A stretch of DNA of 64,000 nucleotides from contig NZ_JARACK010000001.1 in assembly GCF_028767185.1 (NCBI RefSeq), positions 248,001 through 312,000 on the forward strand, given 5' to 3'. Positions within the stretch are counted from its first letter, which is position 1, and every line of letters begins with the position of its first letter. The translations under genes and the position numbers were made by a program. The notes beneath the pieces were generated by a model, which worked only from the letters and a program-made list of their open reading frames with translations, made no database searches and had not been told where the DNA came from. This DNA is from Mangrovimonas aestuarii (GTDB lineage Bacteria; Bacteroidota; Bacteroidia; Flavobacteriales; Flavobacteriaceae). Shown here one piece after another: positions 26,930 through 35,962 of the stretch.

Positions 26930-27904
26930 TTACATATTTAACAAGTAGGCAAAAATTAGAGGAGCAACAATGGTGGCATCACTCTCAATAATATATTTGG
27001 GTGTATCTATATCCAATTTACCCCAAGTTATCTTTTCGTTTGGGACTGCTCCAGAATACGACCCATAACTAGTTGTAGAGTCACTAATCTGGCAGAAATA
27101 ACTCCAGAATGGTGTATCGGTACGTTCCATATCCTGATACAACATCGGCACTACACAGATAGGGAAGTCACCTGCAATACCACCTCCTATTTGGAAGAAT
27201 CCTATTCCGTTTTCAGAATTATCTGTATACCAATCGGCAAGGAAGGTCATATATTCGATCCCCGATTTCATGGTACTGGCCTTTAATTCACCCTTAAGAA
27301 CATAGCTGGCAAAAATATTCCCCATAGTACTGTCTTCCCACCCTGGAACAACGATAGGTAAGTTCTTTTCTGCAGCAGCATACATCCATGAATCCTTAAT
27401 GTCTATTTCGTAATACTCTTCCAACACACCCGAAAGCAACATTTTGTACATAAACTCGTGTGGAAAATAGCGTTCTCCTTTATCCTCTGCATCCTTCCAA
27501 ATTTTATAAATATGCTGTTGCAAACGACGGAATGCTTCCTCTTCTGGAATACAGGTGTCTGTTACACGGTTTAATCCTTTCTCCAACAAATCCCATTCTT
27601 CCTGAGGGGTTAAATCACGATAGTTTGGTACGCGTTTGTAATGTGAGTGTGCCACAAGATTCATGATATCCTCTTCTAAGTTAGCTCCTGTACACGAAAT
27701 GATTTGCACCTTGTCCTGACGGATCATTTCTGCAAAAATCTTTCCCAATTCAGCAGTACTCATTGCTCCTGCCAATGACACCAACATTTTAGCCCCATTG
27801 TTCAGTTGATCCTCATAACCCTTTGCTGCATCAACCAATGCCGCGGCATTGAAGTGCAAATAGTATTTCTCTATAAAGTTTGTAATTGCTCCTTTAGTAT
27901 TCAT
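26930..27904 (-). CDS. Deoxyhypusine synthase family protein (bacterial, unknown product)
   Basis: A protein of about 324 residues from the Met chosen here; three further Met codons upstream extend it to 27916. Family landmarks are AGAMSTAELGK, CTGANLEEDI, PGWEDSTMGNIF, GGGIAGDFP, YGSYSGAVPNEKITWGK and ESDATIVAPLIF. In eukaryotic DHS the imine-forming lysine follows the GGG motif (GGGVVKHH); here GGGIAGDFPICV carries no lysine. Bacteria lack eIF5A hypusine, so a polyamine substrate is likely. It follows agmatinase with an overlap. Confidence 0.85.
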   Translation of the reverse strand: MNTKGAITNFIEKYYLHFNAAALVDAAKGYEDQLNNGAKMLVSLAGAMSTAELGKIFAEMIRQDKVQIISCTGANLEEDIMNLVAHSHYKRVPNYRDLTPQEEWDLLEKGLNRVTDTCIPEEEAFRRLQQHIYKIWKDAEDKGERYFPHEFMYKMLLSGVLEEYYEIDIKDSWMYAAAEKNLPIVVPGWEDSTMGNIFASYVLKGELKASTMKSGIEYMTFLADWYTDNSENGIGFFQIGGGIAGDFPICVVPMLYQDMERTDTPFWSYFCQISDSTTSYGSYSGAVPNEKITWGKLDIDTPKYIIESDATIVAPLIFAYLLNM

Positions 27905-28832
27905 CTTCATCATCAATTTTTATGTTATTATGCTTAACACCGTTACTTTCGTAAGCTAAATCATCTTCATCACCCACTTCATTCTCTTGGAACTTATAAC
28001 TCAACATTTTGTAGTAAAGTTTTGCAGCCAAGAAATCTGATGCTTTTTCATCTCCATTAGGACAAAGCTCAACAATGTCGAAACCAACAACGTTTTTCTC
28101 TTCGAATACCTTACGTAGAAAATCCAAGGTTTCATACCAGAACAAACCTCCTGGCTCTGGAGTACCTGTAGATGGTAAAATTGAAGGATCTAAAGCGTCT
28201 AAATCGAAAGTGATGAATACGTTATCTGTCATTTGCTCAATAGCACGCTCCATCCAATACTCGTCCGTAGCCAACTCATGGGCAAAATACACTTTTTCTT
28301 CGTCCATTACGGTTTTCTCCATCACATCCATAGAACGGATTCCAACCTGGATTAGATTCGTAGTTTGACTAGCCTCGTAAACTGCACAAGCGTGGTTACA
28401 AGTTGTTCCTTCATACGATTTACGTAAATCGGCATGGGCATCGATGTGCAACACTGTTAAATCATCAAAACACTCGTTGAATGCTCTAATGGTTCCGATA
28501 GAAATAGAGTGTTCCCCTCCAAAAAGGGTTACGAACTTGTTCTTCTTAATATATGATTTAGTAGTACGGTGAACAGCTTCAACCATAGCTTCTGGTGAAC
28601 TATTCTCAGTTACTGCATCGGCCAAATACACACCGTGTTTGTATACCTCTGTACCAGTTTCTATATCATAAAGTTCCATATTTTCAGAAGCTTGTAAAAA
28701 TGCTTCCGGACCTTTATCTGCTCCTTTTTGCCAAGTACTTGTTCCATCGTATGGCACCGGAATTAATACTACTTTTGCACGCTCTAGCTTACCATAAGCT
28801 TCCGGGATTCCAGCGTAAGTTCTAGTTTTCAT
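27894..28832 (-). CDS. speB: Agmatinase / arginase family ureohydrolase
   Basis: A 312-residue ureohydrolase that converts agmatine to putrescine and urea. The dinuclear Mn ligands are visible in GGEHS, LHIDAHADLR and FDLDALDPS, with GTPEPGGLFWYE downstream. The agmatinase call is preferred over arginase because the gene overlaps the upstream arginine decarboxylase by 11 bp. An acidic C-terminal tail beyond the catalytic domain extends over the start of the DHS-like gene. Confidence 0.93.
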   Translation of the reverse strand: MKTRTYAGIPEAYGKLERAKVVLIPVPYDGTSTWQKGADKGPEAFLQASENMELYDIETGTEVYKHGVYLADAVTENSSPEAMVEAVHRTTKSYIKKNKFVTLFGGEHSISIGTIRAFNECFDDLTVLHIDAHADLRKSYEGTTCNHACAVYEASQTTNLIQVGIRSMDVMEKTVMDEEKVYFAHELATDEYWMERAIEQMTDNVFITFDLDALDPSILPSTGTPEPGGLFWYETLDFLRKVFEEKNVVGFDIVELCPNGDEKASDFLAAKLYYKMLSYKFQENEVGDEDDLAYESNGVKHNNIKIDDEDEY

Positions 28833-30222
28833 CGTAACCTAAAATTTTAAGTAAATCTTCACTTTTTTGTTGTTCTTTAAAAATTCTCGTTGTTATGTTT
28901 CCGTTATCATCTTTATCGATAAGGATATGTTTTGGTGACGGAATCAGACAGTGTTGCAAACCTCCAAAACCTCCAATGGTTTCCTGATAGGCTCCCGTAT
29001 TGAAAAAACCAATATACAGCGGTTTGTCTTTATTGAATTTAGGCAAATAAATGGCATTCATATGTTGCTCACTGTTATAATAATCATCACTATCACAAGT
29101 AAGTCCGCCTAGTAAGACACGCTCGTAAGTTTCGTGCCAACGGTTCACTGGCAGCATAATAAAACGTTTGTTAATTGCCCAAGTATCCGGAAGGGTTGTA
29201 ATGAAAGATGAGTTAATCATGTTCCACTTCTCCCTGTCGTTTTGTTGTTTTTGATAGAGCACTTGATAAATAGCTCCACCACTTTCACCTACGGTAAAAC
29301 TACCGAACTCAGTAAAGATGTTTGGCACATCTACACCTGCTTCGTTACAAGCCGTTTGAATTTGGTTAACAATCTCCTCTATCATGTATTCATAGTCATA
29401 ATCGAATGCCAAAGAGTTCTTAATTGGGAAACCTCCACCAATATTCAGACTGTCTAAAGTAGGACACACTTTCTTTAGATTAATGTACACCTTCAAACAC
29501 TTCAACAATTCGTTCCAATAATAGGCATTATCACGAATTCCTGTATTAATAAAAAAGTGCAACATTTTAAGTTCTACCTGATCGTTTTCCTTGATTTGAT
29601 TGTTATAAAAAGGAACAATATTTCGGTAACCAATACCCAAACGCGATGTATAGAACTCAAACTTTGGTTCTTCTTCCGAAGCGATACGGATACCCACCTT
29701 GAATTTACCTTTTATCTCTGAGGTTAACAGACTCAACTCCTCATAATTATCTATAATAGGAATACAATTGTCGTGTCCGCTATTAATAAGGCGAGCTATA
29801 TTGGTTACATACTGTTCACGCTTGAACCCATTACAAATTACATAAGTATCATTGGTAATCTTGCCATCCTTTTTTAGCTGCTCTACAATATCGATATCGA
29901 AAGCCGATGATGTTTCAATATGGATATCATTTTTTAAAGCTTCGTTAAGAACATGTTTAAAATGGCTACTTTTTGTACAGTAACAGTAATGGTATTTCCC
30001 CTTGTAGTCAAGCTTCTCAATAGCGTTGCCAAACCAGTTTTTAGCTCTATTGATGTTGTTTGAAATTTGAGGTAAATAGGTAAACTTTAGTGGCGCTCCA
30101 TAAGTTTCTATAAGTCCCATAAGATCTATACCATGAAAGCGCAAATAACTATTATCTAGCGTAAACTCTTCCTGAGGAAAATAAAAAGTTTGATTGATTA
30201 AATCAATATATTTTGTATTCAT
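28822..30222 (-). CDS. speA: Biosynthetic arginine decarboxylase (fold III, PLP-dependent)
   Basis: A 466-residue alanine-racemase-fold decarboxylase making agmatine from arginine. The PLP lysine lies in YCYCTKSSH (about residue 83). The glycine-rich phosphate loop is LNIGGGFPIKN, and the C-terminal domain includes GLTCDSDDYYN and GFFNTGAYQE. It is shorter than the E. coli SpeA type (about 630), as is common in Flavobacteriaceae. The agmatinase gene is directly downstream. Diaminopimelate or other substrates are less likely given that neighbour. Confidence 0.9.
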   Translation of the reverse strand: MNTKYIDLINQTFYFPQEEFTLDNSYLRFHGIDLMGLIETYGAPLKFTYLPQISNNINRAKNWFGNAIEKLDYKGKYHYCYCTKSSHFKHVLNEALKNDIHIETSSAFDIDIVEQLKKDGKITNDTYVICNGFKREQYVTNIARLINSGHDNCIPIIDNYEELSLLTSEIKGKFKVGIRIASEEEPKFEFYTSRLGIGYRNIVPFYNNQIKENDQVELKMLHFFINTGIRDNAYYWNELLKCLKVYINLKKVCPTLDSLNIGGGFPIKNSLAFDYDYEYMIEEIVNQIQTACNEAGVDVPNIFTEFGSFTVGESGGAIYQVLYQKQQNDREKWNMINSSFITTLPDTWAINKRFIMLPVNRWHETYERVLLGGLTCDSDDYYNSEQHMNAIYLPKFNKDKPLYIGFFNTGAYQETIGGFGGLQHCLIPSPKHILIDKDDNGNITTRIFKEQQKSEDLLKILGYDEN

Positions 30223-30303
30223 TATTAAATGTTTGTATGATTTTAACTAAAAAAAGCACAGCCTCTATATGAAGATTTGAGGCAACAAATAATAATGACA
30301 GTA

Positions 30304-30474
30304 TCAAACCTGAATCTGTACCTGAGTAGTAGGTACAAAACCAAAGTCATGCTGACGTAGGGTAAGCTTGTCTACGGAAGCTAGCTTTAAAATTCGGTCA
30401 CTTACACGGTAAGCAGCTTTTGAATATGACTTCCTGATTTTCAAAAGCCCGAACATAGAAACATATCTCATCAT
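30304..30474 (-). CDS. Unannotated 56-codon small ORF ahead of the polyamine operon
   Basis: This is a short basic protein starting MMRYVSMFGLLKIRKSY and ending TTQVQIQV, with no Cys and no membrane helix. An in-frame TAG three codons upstream fixes the start at one of two adjacent ATGs. Codon use looks like that of neighbouring genes, and the reading frame has no rare-codon clusters. It ends about 80 bp before the speA start on the same strand, so it could be a leader peptide or small regulator of polyamine synthesis. No family was recognised. The rest of the 324-bp gap holds only AT-rich sequence. Confidence 0.5.
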   Translation of the reverse strand: MMRYVSMFGLLKIRKSYSKAAYRVSDRILKLASVDKLTLRQHDFGFVPTTQVQIQV

Positions 30475-30546
30475 GTTCAGCTACTTTGCTGATACAAATG
30501 AAGTACATTTTTTTTAAAAACAAATGCTTTTTATATTATTTTTTAA

Positions 30547-31392
30547 TTAAAGCATTTTAAGCGTATTCACCTCTTGCTGAGACAAATGCTTCCAGTGACC
30601 ACGTGGTAAATCTTTTTTTGTAAGGTGACCTATAGCAACACAATCTATCCTAATGATATCGTATTTAAGGTAATCGAAAATGGTACGAAGAATGGTATTA
30701 CCCGTATTTTTTATTTTAAGACCAATTTCCTTTTTAGGAGCTCCATCGATATAACTAATCTCTTGTACAGCAACTAACTTCCCATCAATTTTCAGACCTT
30801 CCTCGATACGCTTTAGGTCTTCAAATTTCAGGTTTTTATCCAATTCAATGTGGAATAATCGAGACACACCGTTTTTAGAGTTCGTGAATTTCTTCATTAT
30901 GTCGTCATCATTTGTAAACAACAACAAACCTGTAGAATTTCTCCCTAATCTACCGATAGGTTTAATTCTGGCAGTAGTAGCATTAGCTACCAAATCCATT
31001 ACTGTACGTCCTTTGGAATCACTTGTAGTAGTTGCGAAGCCCTTGGGTTTATTAAGCAAGACATAGGTTTTAGGCTCTGGATTGATACGCGCACCATCAA
31101 AACGAACGTCATCTTCCAACTTTACTTTATATCCCATTTCGGTGACCACTTTACCGTTAACAGTAACCGAACCTATAGATATATGCATATCGGCTTCACG
31201 TCGTGAACACACACCAGAATTGGCGATATACTTATTTAGCCTGATACCATCAGAAGCTTGCTTCTCTGTCTTCGACGGTGTTTGTTTCTTTTTAACAGGC
31301 GCATTCCCTCTTGCATAACTCTGGTTGCGTTCATTATTACGTCCACGTCCCGAAGTTTTTCCTTTTTTATTGCTGCCTTGTTGTCTGCTCAT
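30547..31392 (-). CDS. RluB/RsuA-family 23S/16S rRNA pseudouridine synthase-like protein
   Basis: A 281-residue protein. A basic low-complexity N-terminus (about 1-48) precedes an S4 RNA-binding domain (IRLNKYIANSGVCSRREAD, about 50-110) and an RsuA-type catalytic domain. The usual GRLD catalytic motif reads GRLG at 147-150 (PIGRLGRNSTGLLLFTND), so the universally required aspartate is Gly150. The C-terminal DCVAIGHLTKKDLPRGHWK is conserved. It may be an inactive RNA-binding paralogue, or use another acid. Confidence 0.85.
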   Translation of the reverse strand: MSRQQGSNKKGKTSGRGRNNERNQSYARGNAPVKKKQTPSKTEKQASDGIRLNKYIANSGVCSRREADMHISIGSVTVNGKVVTEMGYKVKLEDDVRFDGARINPEPKTYVLLNKPKGFATTTSDSKGRTVMDLVANATTARIKPIGRLGRNSTGLLLFTNDDDIMKKFTNSKNGVSRLFHIELDKNLKFEDLKRIEEGLKIDGKLVAVQEISYIDGAPKKEIGLKIKNTGNTILRTIFDYLKYDIIRIDCVAIGHLTKKDLPRGHWKHLSQQEVNTLKML

Positions 31393-31470
31393 TTTAAGTA
31401 ATTTATTTGCTGTAAAGATAATGTAATAATATGGATCATTCCCAAAAGTTATGGTGTATCCTATAAAAAC

Positions 31471-31499
31471 AAAAAGCTTCTCAAAAAATGAGAAGCTTT
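31471..31499 (-). terminator. Intrinsic terminator of tRNA-Leu
   Basis: An 11-bp stem AAAGCTTCTCA/TGAGAAGCTTT with an A5 loop. On the minus strand it is followed by TTTTTGTTTTT just past the tRNA 3' end. Confidence 0.78.
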
Positions 31500-31507
31500 A
31501 AAAGAAT

Positions 31508-31592
31508 TGGTGCGGATGAAGGGAGTCGAACCCCCACGCCTTGCGGCACTAGATCCTAAGTCTAGCGTGTCTACCAATTCCACCACATCCGC
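31508..31592 (-). tRNA. tRNA-Leu (anticodon UAG)
   Basis: An 85-nt class II tRNA read on the minus strand. It has acceptor GCGGATG/CATCCGC, anticodon stem CTAGA/TCTAG with loop CTTAGGA, a long variable arm, T-loop GTTCGACTC and an encoded CCA. The anticodon TAG reads leucine CUN codons. Confidence 0.96.
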
Positions 31593-31610
31593 TAGTGCTC
31601 TTAAGCGGTG

Positions 31611-31639
31611 CAAATATACACAATGTTTTTAATATTCAA
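31611..31639 (-). promoter_or_regulatory. tRNA-Leu promoter (TTG-N18-TATATTTG)
   Basis: On the minus strand TTG, 18 bases, then TATATTTG, followed by CACCGC. The same TATATTTGCACCGC string precedes one tRNA-Asp copy, and the other differs by one base. Confidence 0.7.
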
Positions 31640-31671
31640 ACTTCTTTTCAAAAAATTTGTTTTCCTTTTTG

Positions 31672-31679
31672 TACTTTTG
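31672..31679 (+). promoter_or_regulatory. -7 element TACTTTTG for the M20 peptidase
   Basis: An exact TAnnTTTG match 21 bases before the ATG at 31701. It decides that start over longer in-frame extensions that run into the tRNA promoter. Confidence 0.5.
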
Positions 31680-31700
31680 AATCAAACACAAATAAAGCTT

Positions 31701-33089
31701 ATGGAAAACATACAATCTTATGTCGCCGAACATAAAGAACGCTTTCTAAATGAACTCATCGACCTACTCAAAATCCCATCTATTAGCGCTGACTCAGCTT
31801 ATTCTGGGGATGTAAAGAAAACCGCTGAAGCAGTAAAAACCAGACTTGAAGAAGCTGGTTGTGACCATGTGGAAATCTGTCCTACAGCAGGTCATCCAAT
31901 TGTTTATGGCGAAAAGATTATCGATAAAAATTTACCAACGGTATTGGTTTACGGTCACTACGATGTCCAACCGCCGGATCCATTAGACCTTTGGACTTCT
32001 CCTCCATTTGAACCTGTTATAAAAAATACCGAGTTGCACCCAGATGGTGCCATATTCGCTCGTGGAGCTTGTGATGATAAAGGGCAAATGTATATGCACG
32101 TCAAGGCTATGGAGTTTATGACTAAAACCAGCCAACTGCCTTGTAATGTAAAATTCATGATAGAGGGCGAAGAGGAAGTTGGTAGCGCCAACCTTGCCAC
32201 TTTTGTTAAGGAAAACAGGGAAAAACTAAAAAATGATGTTATCCTGATTTCCGATACCGGGATGATTGCAAAAGACACCCCTTCAATTACTACAGGACTT
32301 CGTGGATTAAGCTATGTAGAAGTTGAAGTGACTGGGCCAAACCGAGACCTACATTCTGGATTGTATGGTGGTGCCGTAGCTAACCCCATCAACATACTAT
32401 CTAGGATGATAGCATCACTTCATGATGAAAACAACCATATTACTATTCCTGGCTTTTATGATAAAGTAGAAGAACTCACCAGAGAAGAACGAGATGCTAT
32501 GGCTAAAGCACCGTTTTCTTTAGACGCCTACAAAAAATCAATCGACATTGGAGATGTATATGGTGAAGCTGGATACACAACTAACGAACGTAACTCTATT
32601 CGCCCAACTTTAGATGTTAATGGTATTTGGGGAGGTTACATTGGTGAAGGAGCCAAAACAGTATTGCCAAGTAAAGCTTTTGCAAAAATATCAATGCGTT
32701 TAGTACCAAATCAAGACTGGGAAGAAATCACCCAATTGTTCAAAACACATTTTGAAAGTATCGCACCAAAGAGCGTACGCGTAAAAGTAACACCTCATCA
32801 TGGTGGCCAAGGATATGTAACTCCAATCGAAAGCTTAGGCTACCAAGCTGCATCTAAAGCTTATCAAGACACCTTTGGAAAAACTCCCATCCCCCAAAGA
32901 AGTGGAGGAAGTATTCCAATCGTTTCCTTATTTGAGCAAGAGCTTGAAAGTAAAACCATTTTAATGGGCTTTGGATTGGATAGCGATGCCATCCACTCCC
33001 CTAATGAACATTTTGGTGTTTGGAACTACTTGAAAGGTATTGAAACAATACCTTATTTTTACAAATACTTTACAGAATTATCAAAATAA
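31701..33089 (+). CDS. M20-family zinc dipeptidase
   Basis: A 462-residue metallopeptidase of the M20 family (dipeptidase/CNDP type). Zinc ligands are in VYGHYDVQPPDP, GACDDKGQ and EGEEEVGS (catalytic Glu and ligand Glu), with a dimerisation domain after RDLHSGLYGGAV and a late His in DAIHSPNEHFG. The frame stays open 31 codons upstream, but that part covers two promoters and the tRNA-Leu leader. Met at 31701 (MENIQSYV) matches the family's N-terminus. It is cytoplasmic; the substrate is probably small peptides. Confidence 0.92.
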   Translation: MENIQSYVAEHKERFLNELIDLLKIPSISADSAYSGDVKKTAEAVKTRLEEAGCDHVEICPTAGHPIVYGEKIIDKNLPTVLVYGHYDVQPPDPLDLWTSPPFEPVIKNTELHPDGAIFARGACDDKGQMYMHVKAMEFMTKTSQLPCNVKFMIEGEEEVGSANLATFVKENREKLKNDVILISDTGMIAKDTPSITTGLRGLSYVEVEVTGPNRDLHSGLYGGAVANPINILSRMIASLHDENNHITIPGFYDKVEELTREERDAMAKAPFSLDAYKKSIDIGDVYGEAGYTTNERNSIRPTLDVNGIWGGYIGEGAKTVLPSKAFAKISMRLVPNQDWEEITQLFKTHFESIAPKSVRVKVTPHHGGQGYVTPIESLGYQAASKAYQDTFGKTPIPQRSGGSIPIVSLFEQELESKTILMGFGLDSDAIHSPNEHFGVWNYLKGIETIPYFYKYFTELSK

Positions 33090-33090
33090 G

Positions 33091-33116
33091 AAAAGCCGCT
33101 CAAATGAGCGGCTTTT
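33091..33116 (+). terminator. Intrinsic terminator after the M20 peptidase
   Basis: The complementary arms AAAAGCCGCTCA and TGAGCGGCTTTT lie immediately after the stop. The 279-bp gap that follows is AT-rich with no gene seen. Confidence 0.8.
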
Positions 33117-33395
33117 AGATTTAAAAACCTCACCAATAACATATTACACAGAACCCCATACAAAATACTTCTCGAGTACTTATATTGGAGTAATAACCTC
33201 AAAAAAAAACACAACAAACTACAAAACAACCACTTACAAGGGAATTAAACTTTTTTTCCAATTATCAGAAAGATATATAACACTTAAAACGTAGCTTTAC
33301 GCCTTCAAAACTAACTAATTACTAATTATCAAATCGCAGTTTTGTTACGTCTTAATGGTTAAATAGAGTAATAGAATTGCCTCAAACACTACCGT

Positions 33396-34682
33396 ATGAA
33401 AAAATTATTATTGGGAGTAATTTTTTGCGCAGGTTGTTATGGGTATGCACAAGACAACAATGCAGAAATTACAACGAATGAAACTACTTCTAAAAGTACA
33501 AATTTGTACAACAAATGGTCTATCGATTTAGGAGGTGGACTGCACAAACCAATTAGGCCATTTGCAGATGGCTACCAAACAGGAACCTTATCTCCTTGGC
33601 AAACTTCCCTTGGAGTTCGATATATGTTTAGTGAAAGCTTTGGTCTTCGTATCGATGGGGGCTACAATAAAATTGAAAATAGTGACAACAGTAAAAAATT
33701 TGAAACTAACTATTACCGCACAGACATAGAAGGAGTTGTAAACTTAGGCAGCATTGCTGGTTTTAGAACTTTCTCTAACCGTTTTAACGTTCTATTGCAC
33801 GCAGGTGTTGGCGCCTCATTTATTTACCCAGATTACAATGAGGACGTTGTTGCCTTGGCTATGGGAAAAACCCCAGAATACCAAGACGATACAATGATTA
33901 ATTTTATTGGAGGTATTACCCCACAAATACGATTAGGCAGACAGATTGCATTCTTTCTAGACTTTTCAGCTGTAGGCCACCTGAAACAAGGTGTCAACTT
34001 TGACGGAACAGAGGCTACAGGCTCGAGAGGCTTTGATGGATATATGATTAACACTTCTGCTGGTCTAAATATCTATCTTGGTGGAGCAAGCCGTCATGCC
34101 GATTGGTACTCTAGTTTAGAAGACCTAAAAAAGAAGGTTGAAAAGAATGAAAAACGCATCAACGAAGCTGAACAAACTCTTGAAGCAATAGAAGAAGAAA
34201 TCGCCAAGAATGAAGAAGATCGCGATGGCAATGGAGTTCCCGACCGTATAGAGCAAGGACTTGACAAAAAATACCTTACTAAGGACGATTTTGAAAAGGA
34301 ATTTGACAATGCTATGAAAAACCAAGACAATGCAGCCCTTTACAAAGAGCTTATTGAGATAGGATACACCAATGTGTACTTTAAGTCAAACAGTAGTGAT
34401 CCTGAAAATTTTGATGCCATAAATTTCCTAAGAGTCTATATGTTACAAAATTCAGAGGTTAAGGCAGAGATTATTGGTTATGCTGACGGATCAGGGCAAG
34501 CCAAATACAACAATTGGTTATCTGAAAAACGTGCTAAACGAGTTTATGACATCTTGATTTCATCTGGAATTAGTACCGACAGACTATCTTACAGAGGTGC
34601 TGGAGAAGAAAACACTATCAATCAAGATTCTGTAGACTCACGACGTTTATCAAGACGTGTTGAGTTTAGATTAATTGAATAA
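33396..34682 (+). CDS. OmpA-family outer-membrane/peptidoglycan-linking protein
   Basis: A 428-residue protein. It has a signal peptide (about 1-18), an eight-stranded-type barrel (about 40-230), a coiled-coil/charged linker (about 238-275), a short calcium-type repeat (DRDGNGVPDRIEQ) and a C-terminal OmpA domain. The OmpA domain has the peptidoglycan-binding features NVYFKSNSSDP, GYADGSGQAKYN and LSEKRAKRVYDIL. It anchors the outer membrane to the wall. The barrel is similar to that of the gene at 43380-44030. Confidence 0.92.
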   Translation: MKKLLLGVIFCAGCYGYAQDNNAEITTNETTSKSTNLYNKWSIDLGGGLHKPIRPFADGYQTGTLSPWQTSLGVRYMFSESFGLRIDGGYNKIENSDNSKKFETNYYRTDIEGVVNLGSIAGFRTFSNRFNVLLHAGVGASFIYPDYNEDVVALAMGKTPEYQDDTMINFIGGITPQIRLGRQIAFFLDFSAVGHLKQGVNFDGTEATGSRGFDGYMINTSAGLNIYLGGASRHADWYSSLEDLKKKVEKNEKRINEAEQTLEAIEEEIAKNEEDRDGNGVPDRIEQGLDKKYLTKDDFEKEFDNAMKNQDNAALYKELIEIGYTNVYFKSNSSDPENFDAINFLRVYMLQNSEVKAEIIGYADGSGQAKYNNWLSEKRAKRVYDILISSGISTDRLSYRGAGEENTINQDSVDSRRLSRRVEFRLIE

Positions 34683-34700
34683 TTCTTTATTCAGAATACT

Positions 34701-34729
34701 AAAAAGCCACTCCTAGGAGTGGCTTTTTT
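34701..34729 (+). terminator. Intrinsic terminator after the OmpA-like gene
   Basis: A stem AAGCCACTCC/GGAGTGGCTT with a T9 run. Confidence 0.9.
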
Positions 34730-34853
34730 TTTGAGCCATCATCTACAAAAAAATAGCATTTAAGCGACATTTTTAATTTCACCCAAGCAATTAAAACATC
34801 TTACGTTTTTTAACGTTCTAATTATCAGTCATCAATCAAAAATATCACATATT

Positions 34854-35954
34854 ATGTTAAAACAATTTTTCATTCTTTGTTCGGGAGCAGACAAGGATAT
34901 CGTTGAAAGTTGCTCCAATGGAGAACAAAATAAATACGCAGGTATTGGCGCTACAGTTTTCTTCACCGCCTTAATGGCTACAATTGCATCTGGATACGCA
35001 CTTTATACTGTGTTTTATAACCATTTCACAGCAGTAGTCTTTGGTCTCCTTTGGGGGCTACTTATCTTCAATTTAGACCGCTTTATTGTTTCAACTATAA
35101 AGAAACGAAACAACAAACTTGACGAAACAATACAAGCGCTTCCTAGAATTGTATTGGCCATAATTATTGCAATAGTCATAGCAAAGCCTCTTGAATTGAA
35201 AATCTTTGAAAAGGAAATCGACAGGGCTCTACTTGAAGAAAAAAATAATCTAACGCTAGCCAATCAGGAACAAATTGCTCAACAATTCACTCCTGAAATA
35301 ACGGTTCTTAAAAATGAGATTACACAATTAGAACATCAACTTGCAACAAAAGAGAATGAGGTTAACAACTTGTACAGCACCTATATTGCCGAAGCTGAAG
35401 GCAGAGAAGGAACAAAATTACTAGGAAAAGGTCCTGTTTACAAAGAGAAACGAGATAAGCATGACGCTGCTCTTGCTGAACTGCAGGAACTTAAAACGGC
35501 AAATAAAGAGAAAATAAACAATTTGGAAACATCGATTGCACAACTACAAAGTCAATACAAAAATCAAGTAGCCAACACTCAGCCCGTAATTGATAAATTT
35601 GATGGGCTAATGGCTAGAGTAAATGCTTTAGAAAAACTTCCTTGGCTACCATCATTTTTCATTTTCTTGTTGTTTTTAGCTATAGAAACCTCTCCTATAT
35701 TTGCCAAGCTTCTCTCCCCAAAAGGAGAATACGATTTCAAGCTTGAAGATAAGGAAACAGCTGTAAAAACCGTAGTAGAGCAAAATGTGCATCAACGTAA
35801 AGCACTACTGAATACTGATATGGAAATAAACAACAGGATATATGCAGATATTGCTCAAGAAGAAGAGCTCTACACCTACAAGCGCAAAAAGGCCAGAGAG
35901 CTTATGCAACTCCAGGCCGATGCCTTTTTTAAACAACATAAAAGTAGCTTATAA
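34854..35954 (+). CDS. DUF4407 domain membrane protein
   Basis: A 366-residue protein with two pairs of membrane helices: about 30-50 and 58-76, then about 99-116 and 260-282. They are separated by a long coiled coil (about 130-245, rich in K/E/Q heptads such as LKNEITQLEHQLATKENEV). The N-terminal CSGADKDIVESC and LLIFNLDRFIV match the DUF4407 family. The function is unknown. Confidence 0.85.
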   Translation: MLKQFFILCSGADKDIVESCSNGEQNKYAGIGATVFFTALMATIASGYALYTVFYNHFTAVVFGLLWGLLIFNLDRFIVSTIKKRNNKLDETIQALPRIVLAIIIAIVIAKPLELKIFEKEIDRALLEEKNNLTLANQEQIAQQFTPEITVLKNEITQLEHQLATKENEVNNLYSTYIAEAEGREGTKLLGKGPVYKEKRDKHDAALAELQELKTANKEKINNLETSIAQLQSQYKNQVANTQPVIDKFDGLMARVNALEKLPWLPSFFIFLLFLAIETSPIFAKLLSPKGEYDFKLEDKETAVKTVVEQNVHQRKALLNTDMEINNRIYADIAQEEELYTYKRKKARELMQLQADAFFKQHKSSL

Positions 35955-35962
35955 TACCATAC

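Noticed and set aside
31608-31700. 31-codon N-terminal extension of the M20 peptidase
   Set aside because: It overlaps the tRNA-Leu promoter and contains the gene's own TACTTTTG box; the family starts at the later Met.
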